A DNA stretch of 64,000 bases, taken from the NCBI GenBank assembly GCA_016745215.1, contig CP050890.1:5270001-5334000 (forward strand), read 5' to 3'. Position numbers and translations under genes: made by a program. Shown piece after piece: positions 44,935-53,056 of the stretch (position 1 is the stretch's first letter; each line of letters starts with the position of its first letter). This DNA is from Thiohalocapsa sp. PB-PSB1 (GTDB lineage: Bacteria; Pseudomonadota; Gammaproteobacteria; Chromatiales; Chromatiaceae). The notes beneath the pieces were generated by a model. It made no database searches, was not told where the DNA came from, and was given only the letters and a program-made list of their open reading frames with translations.

Positions 44935-46746
44935 ATGATGCACCAACCAAAGGCTCCCACGCGGAGCCTTTTTTCACCCAGGTGGCGGCTTCTGTCGCCA
45001 AAACTCGTTGGCCTGCTCGGCTGGCTACTGATCCTGGCGATTGGCGATTCGCCCGCGCTCCAAGTAGCAAAGGCCGAACGACCGCCGACTTCCGCCGTCG
45101 CCTCCGCACATCCAGCTGCTACCGCTGCCGGGCTGGCGATGCTAGCCGCCGGTGGCAACGCCTTCGATGCTGCCGTCGCAGTCAGCGCGGCGCTGGCCGT
45201 GGTGGAACCCTACAGTTCGGGGATCGGCGGCGGTGGTTTCTGGCTGCTGCACATTGCCGGCGAAAATCGAGATCTAATGATCGATGGGCGCGAACGGGCC
45301 CCGCTCGCCGCAACCCGCGATCTCTACCTAGATGAGGAAGGTGATTTCGTCCGGGAGCGCTCACTGAACGGCCCTCTTGCGGCAGGCATTCCTGGCGAGC
45401 CCGCCGCCTTGGTCCATCTCGCGGAAAAATACGGTCAATTACCTCTGAAAGTAACCCTGCAGCCCGCTGTTCGCCTGGCCCGCGAAGGTTTTCGGGTGGA
45501 CCCTATATACCGCAGGATGGCGACCTGGCGCCAGCAGGTGCTACTGACATCACCTGCGGCAGCCGCGCAGTTTCTGAGCGACGGGGAGGTGCCTGCGGAG
45601 GGTGACCTGCTGCGTCAGCCGGACCTCGCCAACACCCTCGAACGGCTCGCCGAGCAGGGTCATGCCGGTTTCTACGCCGGACCCATCGCCCAAGCGCTAG
45701 TGCAAGGTGTGCGCGCTGCGGGCGGTATCTGGAGCGCAGAGGATCTGGCCGCCTATCACGTGATCGAGCGTTCCCCTATTATTGGTCGTTACCGGGGGTG
45801 GCAGGTGACCAGTGCCGCACCGCCATCATCAGGCGGTGTCGCATTGGTGCAAATGCTGAATATGCTCTCGCGGTTCGATCTTACCGAAATGCAACGCACC
45901 GAACGCATTCACCTAACGGTGGAAGTTATGCGCCGAGCCTACCGCGACCGAGCCCGCTATCTTGGTGATCCGGATCAAGTGGATGTCCCGGTGGAGCGTT
46001 TAACACATCCATTTTACGCAGCAGGCTTGGTACAGGACATCGATCTACAGCGAGCCACCCCAAGCCTCCCAGCGCCAGTGCACAGCGAGGGTAGGGATAC
46101 CACACACTTCTCGATTCTAGACCGGCATGGTAACCGAGTCGCCGCAACGCTGAGTATCAACTATCCATTCGGGTCCGGTTTCGTTGCACCAGGTACGGGT
46201 GTGTTATTAAACGACGAGATGGACGACTTCTCCGCGCGGCCCGGAACACCCAATGCTTACGGATTAGTCGGCGGCGAGGCCAACGCCATTGCTCCCGGCA
46301 AGCGCATGCTCTCCAGCATGAGCCCGACCTTTATCGAATCAGCAGATCAGCTGGTTATACTAGGCACCCCTGGCGGCAGCCGCATCATTACCATGGTGCT
46401 GCAAGCCATCCTCGCCGCGCTGGATGGCGGTAATCCGCTTGACTGGGTTTCTGCACCGCGCTGGCATCATCAATATTTGCCGGATCAAATCCTGCATGAG
46501 CCCAACGCATTCACCGAGCCAGAGCAACAAGCGTTGCGCGCTCAGGGTCACCGCCTCGAATCTACCGCTAACCGCTATGGCAATATGCAGCTGATTCAAT
46601 GGGATCGTGCCAAGAATCGTGTGCGCGCGATCAGCGATCCACGTGGCATTGGCGATGCCAGGTTGCTGCCCGATGCCACTCCTGCCGGATTGCAGTCCGA
46701 GCCGCCAGACCAGGAGATCAGGAAGATCACGGATGTCAGCCCATGA
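44935..46746 (+). CDS. ggt: Gamma-glutamyltransferase
   Basis: A 603-aa Ntn-hydrolase. The N-terminal hydrophobic segment is probably a signal peptide. HPAATAAGLAMLAAGGNAFDAAVA opens the large subunit; RDTTHFSILD holds the Thr at which the precursor cleaves itself and which becomes the nucleophile; GTPGGSRII is the oxyanion region. It transfers or hydrolyses gamma-glutamyl groups of glutathione in the periplasm. The first codons overlap the ferredoxin terminator. The stop overlaps the next start (ATGA). Confidence 0.9.
   Translation: MMHQPKAPTRSLFSPRWRLLSPKLVGLLGWLLILAIGDSPALQVAKAERPPTSAVASAHPAATAAGLAMLAAGGNAFDAAVAVSAALAVVEPYSSGIGGGGFWLLHIAGENRDLMIDGRERAPLAATRDLYLDEEGDFVRERSLNGPLAAGIPGEPAALVHLAEKYGQLPLKVTLQPAVRLAREGFRVDPIYRRMATWRQQVLLTSPAAAAQFLSDGEVPAEGDLLRQPDLANTLERLAEQGHAGFYAGPIAQALVQGVRAAGGIWSAEDLAAYHVIERSPIIGRYRGWQVTSAAPPSSGGVALVQMLNMLSRFDLTEMQRTERIHLTVEVMRRAYRDRARYLGDPDQVDVPVERLTHPFYAAGLVQDIDLQRATPSLPAPVHSEGRDTTHFSILDRHGNRVAATLSINYPFGSGFVAPGTGVLLNDEMDDFSARPGTPNAYGLVGGEANAIAPGKRMLSSMSPTFIESADQLVILGTPGGSRIITMVLQAILAALDGGNPLDWVSAPRWHHQYLPDQILHEPNAFTEPEQQALRAQGHRLESTANRYGNMQLIQWDRAKNRVRAISDPRGIGDARLLPDATPAGLQSEPPDQEIRKITDVSP
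44949..44974 (+). terminator. Intrinsic terminator after ferredoxin, inside ggt
   Basis: Stem AAAGGCTCC / GGAGCCTTT with loop CACGC and a T6 run. It lies 25 bp after the ferredoxin stop but also within codons 5-14 of ggt. It should uncouple ggt from ferredoxin transcription or act as an attenuator. Confidence 0.85.
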
Positions 46747-47357
46747 AGAGCTTGTTCATGCTGTGCATTGCTGCTTTGCTAGCCGGCCTCCTACTACTCT
46801 ATCTGTCGCGCAAGAGAGCGTCCGCACTTGTCTCCATTGCCCGCGCGGGGCTGGGAAATGGATCGGGGAGCGCAGATGCTCCTCATTCTTCGATCAGCCC
46901 CGCTCCACTTCGCGGCAGAATCGGCGTTGACGGAATCGGCGGGGTCTTGCCGGTCATGGCCGATGATCCGAATGCGGAGGTACCGATCTGGTTTGACGAT
47001 GCCGGCTTTATCGACAATGCCAAAATTCATTTCATGCGCCTACAAGCGGCTTGGGATCAGTCGGATCTTCAAGACCTGCGGGAGTACACGGCGCCCCAGC
47101 TTTTTGCCGAGATCAAACGCGAACGGGAGGCCCTCGGAGATGCGCCGGAGGACACCGAGATTGTGACTCTAAACGCCGAACTGCTGGCGCTGCGGCGCGA
47201 TGCCGATCAGATCGTCGCCGAAGCGCATTTTCACGGCCTGACCCGAAAGCAACCAGGTGCGGCTGCCAAGCCCTTCGACGAGGTCTGGCTTGTCACCCAT
47301 GACTGGGACAATGCCAGCGGCGACTGGCTGATCGCCAGCATCCGACAGACATCCTAA
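46743..47357 (+). CDS. Tim44-like domain protein
   Basis: A 204-aa protein with an N-terminal membrane segment (LFMLCIAALLAGLLLLYL), a linker, then FIDNAKIHFMRLQAAWDQSDLQDLREY and TPQLF-like APQLFAEIKRE, the Tim44-like fold. In bacteria such proteins are inner-membrane anchored and of unclear role. It is translationally coupled to ggt. Confidence 0.8.
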   Translation: MKSLFMLCIAALLAGLLLLYLSRKRASALVSIARAGLGNGSGSADAPHSSISPAPLRGRIGVDGIGGVLPVMADDPNAEVPIWFDDAGFIDNAKIHFMRLQAAWDQSDLQDLREYTAPQLFAEIKREREALGDAPEDTEIVTLNAELLALRRDADQIVAEAHFHGLTRKQPGAAAKPFDEVWLVTHDWDNASGDWLIASIRQTS

Positions 47358-47379
47358 TCCAGCACGCCCGTTACCATCT

Positions 47380-48273
47380 TTGCGCACCACTGCAATCTTT
47401 TTTGCCTATCTGCTCGCCTGCCTGACACTGGCCGCGTTGCTGACCTATCCGGTCATGCTAACCGGCTGGATCGACCATGATCCCCAGCGGGTCATGGGGC
47501 GCATCGCACAGATACTGATCCTACTCGGCTTATGGCCATTCCTGACGCGAATGGGTCTGGCTGATTGGAGCACATTGGGCTTTGGGATTGAGCGAAGCGC
47601 TTTTCTGCATTCCCTATTTCGGGGTTGGCTGGCCGGAGTGCTGATCCTGCTGTTGCTGGTGGCAAGCCTGCTGTTGCTTGGGGTGCGCGTGCCGCATCTG
47701 CCTGATGGGCTGCCTGGTCTGATTCTGGAAAAGGCGATCGCGGCATTCATCGGCGGCTTGCTAATCGGCCTATTGGAAGAGGCCTTCTTTCGCGGCGCTT
47801 TATTTACCGGCATCCGTCGCCGAAACGGACTGTTCTCAGCCCTCATCTGGTCCGCATCGCTGTATGCGCTATTACATTTCATGAAGCCTCATGAGCTGCC
47901 GGAAGGCATGGAATTCGACTGGACCGGCACCTGGTTCATGTTAACGCATGTATTTACAAGCGTTGCTCAATGGCAGCATCTGGACTCAATGGTCGCCCTG
48001 TTCCTGGCTGGCTTGTTGTTGGCACTGGTGCGCGAGCGCACCGGGCATATCGGCTGGTGCATCGGCCTGCACGCTGGCTGGGTGTTTGTGATCCAACTCA
48101 CGCGCCGGCTCAGCAACGGCGACGATGCCGCTTCGCTGGCATTTTTGGCCGGCGACTATGACGGCGTCATCGGCTGGCTTGCGGCCCTTTGGATTGGATT
48201 TCTCGCCTTACTCTATTGGCGTTGGAGCGAGCCCATGGTCAAACCAGCGGACGCGGCTCCTCAGCCGGACTGA
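47380..48273 (+). CDS. CPBP-family intramembrane protease
   Basis: A 297-aa protein with about eight membrane segments. EEAFFRGALFTGIRRRNG is the first CPBP/Abi motif (EExxxR), and FMKPH / LYALLHF supplies the His motif. These are CAAX-protease-like intramembrane enzymes. A TTG at 47380 is the apparent start. The 3' end overlaps the convergent antiporter gene by 35 bp. Confidence 0.85.
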   Translation: MRTTAIFFAYLLACLTLAALLTYPVMLTGWIDHDPQRVMGRIAQILILLGLWPFLTRMGLADWSTLGFGIERSAFLHSLFRGWLAGVLILLLLVASLLLLGVRVPHLPDGLPGLILEKAIAAFIGGLLIGLLEEAFFRGALFTGIRRRNGLFSALIWSASLYALLHFMKPHELPEGMEFDWTGTWFMLTHVFTSVAQWQHLDSMVALFLAGLLLALVRERTGHIGWCIGLHAGWVFVIQLTRRLSNGDDAASLAFLAGDYDGVIGWLAALWIGFLALLYWRWSEPMVKPADAAPQPD

Positions 48274-50089
48274 AATCTTGCTCCTGCTGGTTGCAATCAC
48301 CCGCACCGCGTTGCTTGCAGCCGAACCACAACACCCGCTCCCCAGATACCGCCTGCAACGGCTTACCAGCCTCAATCAAGCGCACATTAGCGCGCGCGTC
48401 GATCACCAAGACCAGGATCGCCTTTGCCGGCAATGCATCGCGCAATTGTGCCACACCGAATTCTTCGGTCAGTTTACTGGTGTGAAAACTCCAATCCTGG
48501 TACCGATGCCGCTGCAGATCCTCGTATTGGACATCCTCGGCGATGGCGATGCGACCGCGGGCGCTCGGTGACAGGCGGCGGCGCTGCTCGGCCAAGTCGT
48601 CAGCGGCAAGCTGGAACACCTTCTGCCGGCCCAATTCCGGGGCATAGTGTGCACACACCAAAGCATTATAGGCATCGTTATTGCCGGTCGCCAATAAGCT
48701 GCCGTAGGCGCCGAGTTCCAATGCATTCTCCGCGTGCTCCGACAGCAGTTCGCCAAAGAACACCGGCACACCGGACAGCCGTGCCCTGCGCAGCCGGTGC
48801 CAAGCAGTATCGGCGATAATCACCGGTACCTGCTGTTTGTGCAAAGCCACGGCCAACCCGCTGCTCCAGGCCGTACCGCTGGAGATGATCAATCCACCCC
48901 GGTTTTTTGCACTTAAGTTCAGCCGGCGCGCCAACCAGCCCAGGCTGAAACCGTGCAGCACGACCGTGCTCAGGATCAACACAAACACCAATGGCAACAG
49001 CAATTCGGCGCCTTTAAAGCCCTGCTCGGCCAGGGCCGGACCGAACACACCGGCCACCGCTGCCGCCACCACACCGCGCGGTGCGATCCAGCCCACCAGA
49101 GCACGCTCCTGCCAGCTCATGCCGGCACCGATCGTGGCGAGCCAGATGGCCAGCGGGCGTACCAGCAGGATCACTGCGGCAATCAGGGCGCCGCTGCGCC
49201 AGTCCAGCGCCAGCATGATGTGCGGATCAAGATCGGCGGTCAGCATCAGAAAGATGCCCGAGACCAACAGTACGGCGATGTACTCCTTGAAACGGCGCAA
49301 CTCGCCGATGCTGGGCAGATCCATGTTACCGAGCACCACGCCCATCAGCGTTGCGGCGATCAATCCCGCATCTTCCAGCACCAGATTGGCAATCGCATAG
49401 ACGCCGAGCGCCGCAGCCAGCGCAACCGGCCCTTTCAGATACTCCGGAACCTGGCCAGACAGGAACGCTCGCCCCAGCAGCCAACCGCTAAGACCGCCGA
49501 GCACCAGCGCGGCACCAGCACCAGATGCCAAATGCAGCAGTGTATCGTCCAGCAGACCGGCATCTGCGCCGACAAAGTATTCGAAAATCACCACCACCAA
49601 TACCGCGCCCACCGGGTCGTTGACAATGCCTTCCCATTTCAGATAGGAGGCCGGACGCTTCAGCAAGCGCGTGCTGCGCAACAAGGGCAAGATCACCGTC
49701 GGCCCCGTGACCACGGTGATAGCGCCGAAAATCAGCGCCACCGGCCAGGCAAGCCCGGCGATGAAATGAGCCGCTATCGCGGAAAAAGACAAAACCAATA
49801 CCACGGCAATCGTGATCAGTCGGTTGACCCCGGCAGCGGCCTGCTTCAATTCCGATAGACGCAGGGACAATCCGCCCTCGAACAAAATAGCCGCCACCGC
49901 AAGCTTGATCAGCGCAGGATAGGCATCGCCAAGCGCTTCGCTGGGGCGCAGGATACCCAGCACCGGGCCGATGATGAGTCCAAGCAGGCTAAGCAACACG
50001 ATCGCCGGGATCTGCAAGCGCCAACCGAGCCATTGTGCGCCAATGCCAAGCGTGATCAGCAGGGCGAGAATTTCTGTTAGGTGATGCAC
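48239..50089 (-). CDS. CPA1-type cation:proton antiporter
   Basis: A 616-aa protein. About 12 membrane segments in residues 1-400 contain FEGGLSLRLSELK, VTGPTVILPLLR and the VNDPVGAVL motif with the conserved Asp of CPA1 exchangers. The C-terminal part has an RCK/TrkA-N-like nucleotide fold (GTAWSSGLAVALHKQQVPVIIAD). It probably exchanges Na+ or K+ for H+. Confidence 0.88.
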   Translation of the reverse strand: MHHLTEILALLITLGIGAQWLGWRLQIPAIVLLSLLGLIIGPVLGILRPSEALGDAYPALIKLAVAAILFEGGLSLRLSELKQAAAGVNRLITIAVVLVLSFSAIAAHFIAGLAWPVALIFGAITVVTGPTVILPLLRSTRLLKRPASYLKWEGIVNDPVGAVLVVVIFEYFVGADAGLLDDTLLHLASGAGAALVLGGLSGWLLGRAFLSGQVPEYLKGPVALAAALGVYAIANLVLEDAGLIAATLMGVVLGNMDLPSIGELRRFKEYIAVLLVSGIFLMLTADLDPHIMLALDWRSGALIAAVILLVRPLAIWLATIGAGMSWQERALVGWIAPRGVVAAAVAGVFGPALAEQGFKGAELLLPLVFVLILSTVVLHGFSLGWLARRLNLSAKNRGGLIISSGTAWSSGLAVALHKQQVPVIIADTAWHRLRRARLSGVPVFFGELLSEHAENALELGAYGSLLATGNNDAYNALVCAHYAPELGRQKVFQLAADDLAEQRRRLSPSARGRIAIAEDVQYEDLQRHRYQDWSFHTSKLTEEFGVAQLRDALPAKAILVLVIDARANVRLIEAGKPLQAVSGERVLWFGCKQRGAGDCNQQEQDFSPAEEPRPLV

Positions 50090-50160
50090 ATCGAATCCAG
50101 CGTTATCTAAAAGGCGGTCAGTTTACCCGATCGACAAGCTGCGCATCGACGACATAGGTT

Positions 50161-51363
50161 TCAACTCGTTGCCGAAGGACGCGACAGCAGCAGCCTGCTT
50201 AACTGCCAAGGATGCAATAGAGTCCAGGGTGGTGCGGCGCCGAAGCAGACCTGGATGAGTCGATCCACAAGCTGTTGGCCTTGTTCGCCGCGGCCGAACA
50301 GTCGATCGAACACCCAAGCATTGAAGACATGGCGTTGCATCAGCTCCATCAGCACAAAGAGATTCCGGAACTGCTGATTCAATGCTCGCGGATAGGCGCG
50401 CAATGCCGCCTGAGGAATCATCCCACCGCCGCCGGAAAGTGCCGTGAAGATGACTGCGGCAGCCAGTTCAGCAGATTCCAGCGCATAATCGATGCCCTCG
50501 CCGGTGAATGGATTCACCAGTCCAGCAGCCTCCCCCACACACAACAGGCCGGGGCCAATCTTGGGAGCGCGTAGAAAATCGGTGCGAATTGGAAAGCCCA
50601 GCATCGGACCAGGGTCGTGGGCTTGGGCGAGACGCTGGCTCAGCCAGGGATGCGCACCGAGCAGGCGCGGCAGTTGTGCGGCAGCCGACAGCCGTTTCCG
50701 GCCGCTGTACCAGAAGCCGACATTAGCGCTGTTTGGACCGGTTGGGAACAACCAGGCATAACCTGGCAATGGCAGATGGTCGAATAAAAACTCCAGCTCC
50801 GGATCAAGATCGGCGATGCCATTGACATAGCAACGTGCGGCGGTGCTGTGCACTGGGCCAATCGGGGCCAGTGGCGTTTGTTTGAACAGGCCGATGGCGG
50901 CACCGGTAGCGATGACCAGCATACGTGCTCGAATGCCGATTTGCTGGAGCAGAATCTCGCCTTTGCTTCCGAAAGCCGGCAATGCACGGATATGCGCGAC
51001 GCGAAAATGGGCACCAGCGGCAACAGCATGCTGCAGCAGCAGATGGTCAAGGTGCTGGCGGGGTATCACCAGCGTGCGATCCGGCAACCTACCGTTGCCA
51101 AAAATTCTGGCCTCGGCTCGCGCTCCCCCAGGGGCCTGAAAGCGGATGCCCGGCGCTTGATGAGCATGCGCGGCAACCCTATCGAGTAATCCCATGCGGC
51201 CTAAAACCTGCTGAGCACGGGGGCTCAGACAGTCACCGCAGACCTTGTCCCGCGGGAAGTCGGATTTATCAACCAGCAATGTTGGCACACCGGCACGCGC
51301 CAGATGCCAGGCAGTGGCACTACCGGCGGGTCCAGCACCGATGACAACGACCTCGACTTTCAT
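50161..51363 (-). CDS. Geranylgeranyl reductase family flavoprotein
   Basis: A 400-aa FAD enzyme. VIGAGPAGSATAWHLARAG is the dinucleotide-binding motif; FPRDKVCGDCLSPRA matches the GG-reductase family (TIGR02032-like); GEAAGLVNPFTGEGIDYAL is the second FAD motif. It could reduce isoprenoid double bonds. ATG 51363 is preferred over an upstream in-frame ATG that lies inside the preceding gene. It overlaps the CrtC-like gene by 4 bp. Confidence 0.85.
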   Translation of the reverse strand: MKVEVVVIGAGPAGSATAWHLARAGVPTLLVDKSDFPRDKVCGDCLSPRAQQVLGRMGLLDRVAAHAHQAPGIRFQAPGGARAEARIFGNGRLPDRTLVIPRQHLDHLLLQHAVAAGAHFRVAHIRALPAFGSKGEILLQQIGIRARMLVIATGAAIGLFKQTPLAPIGPVHSTAARCYVNGIADLDPELEFLFDHLPLPGYAWLFPTGPNSANVGFWYSGRKRLSAAAQLPRLLGAHPWLSQRLAQAHDPGPMLGFPIRTDFLRAPKIGPGLLCVGEAAGLVNPFTGEGIDYALESAELAAAVIFTALSGGGGMIPQAALRAYPRALNQQFRNLFVLMELMQRHVFNAWVFDRLFGRGEQGQQLVDRLIQVCFGAAPPWTLLHPWQLSRLLLSRPSATS

Positions 51364-52646
51364 GTCTTGCCCAGGCATGTCTTGCCCAGGCGCCAGCGAA
51401 AATGCGCCAGTTCGCCACCGCAAGGCTGATTGCGGGCCATAGCGATGATCCGGCCCTGCCCGTCGTCGAGCGTCCAATCGGCAACGCCAATCTCCTCACT
51501 GATGAAAAAATGCCGCACTGCAAGCCGTCGCAGACGCAGCAGCGGAATCCGATCCAGCACCCGGTTGTCGACCTGCAGACGCAGACCGGGTGCCTCAGCG
51601 CGAATACGTCGGCGCAGCGGCCGCGTAACGCCGAGCAGCGGATCGTATTTCTGCTCCGCCCATTCCAGCGACAGCTGCGCGGCATCGAAACGCTGAACCC
51701 GAGGCTGATCGCCATCGCGCCAGCAAACCTCCAGATAGCGCAGTTGCCGGCTTCCGCGGTAGGTCTGCATCACCACCGACTGGCCATGAAGCGCGTCCGG
51801 AATGAACAGGAAATCCCAACCATGCAATGGCAATGGCTGGATGCCAAAGCTATGCTCGTAGTAACCGGATGCCCGTTGCCAACGGAACACAGTCGGTCCG
51901 GTTCGAGTCATGTCCAGCAATGCCGGCGTCGCGGAGGCAATGGCGCCGGATTGGTTTGCACGCGATAAGGCGGCGTCGAAGCCGGGACCAAGCTGAATTT
52001 CACCACCGGTCAGGGCCACTGGGGATGGGCAATGCACGACCCAATGACAGCCCGGTAGTCGCCCCAGATCGTCTCCCATGACCGGTTCGATGGCGGTTCC
52101 GGCAAGGCCCGCGTGGGTCAGCTCCAGCCGCAAACCCGGGTCTAACTCCAAGCGTAGATGGATCTCTGCCGGCCCCTGCTGGCGCAAGGTCAGCCGGCAG
52201 TGCTGGTCGGCAGCAATCAGGGAGCCGACCTCGGGCTGGTCGAAGCGACAAGCCGCCACCGGAAACAAATGCATCCAACATAGATTTTGCGGTTCATTGC
52301 CCGCAGGCGGATTCACCGACTTGGTTGGTTGCTTTAGGTTTCCTGCCAGGATCACCAGCAGACCCGACTCGGCAATGGACCCGAAGCGCTGTTGTGGATT
52401 TACCAACGCCAGCCCGACGATGCCATGCAAGGCGTCAGAAAGGATAGCGTAATATCGCCACTCGATGTACGAAGCTGCCAGTACCGAGCGCAACAGCCAG
52501 GAAGTGTTTGCGATCGGAGCAGGTCCGGCGTCCACATCTGGCTCGCCGGCATACATCGGCCAGCGCCATGCGGGGCCGGACGAGAGCATTGCAGGTAGCA
52601 TAAGCGAACTCCCCATCAGCTGCCCCAGGCCGTGTCGACGCCGCAA
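51360..52646 (-). CDS. CrtC/AttH-like lipocalin-fold protein
   Basis: A 428-aa protein. IEWRYYAILSDALHGIVGLALV near the start and YYEHSFGIQPLPLHGWDFLFIP in the middle follow the E-W-W-Y-F ... H ... W pattern of hydroxyneurosporene synthase (CrtC), AttH and tocopherol-cyclase-like proteins. With the coupled reductase it suggests a two-step isoprenoid modification. ATG 52616 is an alternative start. Exact reaction unknown. Confidence 0.6.
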   Translation of the reverse strand: MRRRHGLGQLMGSSLMLPAMLSSGPAWRWPMYAGEPDVDAGPAPIANTSWLLRSVLAASYIEWRYYAILSDALHGIVGLALVNPQQRFGSIAESGLLVILAGNLKQPTKSVNPPAGNEPQNLCWMHLFPVAACRFDQPEVGSLIAADQHCRLTLRQQGPAEIHLRLELDPGLRLELTHAGLAGTAIEPVMGDDLGRLPGCHWVVHCPSPVALTGGEIQLGPGFDAALSRANQSGAIASATPALLDMTRTGPTVFRWQRASGYYEHSFGIQPLPLHGWDFLFIPDALHGQSVVMQTYRGSRQLRYLEVCWRDGDQPRVQRFDAAQLSLEWAEQKYDPLLGVTRPLRRRIRAEAPGLRLQVDNRVLDRIPLLRLRRLAVRHFFISEEIGVADWTLDDGQGRIIAMARNQPCGGELAHFRWRLGKTCLGKT

Positions 52647-53056
52647 CCGGCGAGCTGAAGTTTGGGTGTTTGTAGTTTAACGGACAGGAAATCCAACGCA
52701 GACCGATAGGATAGCCAACAGAGTCGGATGGGATTCGAATATCTAACAGCGCCTGCACTTCCAGCAACGCCCAAGCGTCGAGGTTAGAGGAGGATCGAGG
52801 ATCGGTCAAGGCAGCATGCGCGCGCTCGATGGCATCGGGGTGGAGCGGAAAGTCGGTTTTGCCGAGGGCTCGAACGCGACCCTGCGGAACAGTGCCTCTG
52901 GACCCCAGATCGAGGACAGCTGTTTGGGCGATTTCTATCGAAAAATAGACCACCTGGCTTGTCTTCTCGTCCGACATCGACGTTGCGGCAACCCGCCATG
53001 GCCTGTGCCTTGTGACGCACGGCAGACGATGATGTAACCTCCAGAGAGAAACCCAT
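52647..53056 (-). other. Spacer with inverted dispersed repeat and possible short ORF
   Basis: Contains an inverted copy of the dispersed repeat (CGTTGGATTTCCTGTCCGTT on the - strand, near 52698-52679). A - strand frame from ATG 52977 reads about 100 residues (MSDEKTSQVVYFSIEIAQTA...) and ends in the WISCPLN translation of that repeat; it could be a small gene truncated by the repeat, but no family is recognised. Confidence 0.4.
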
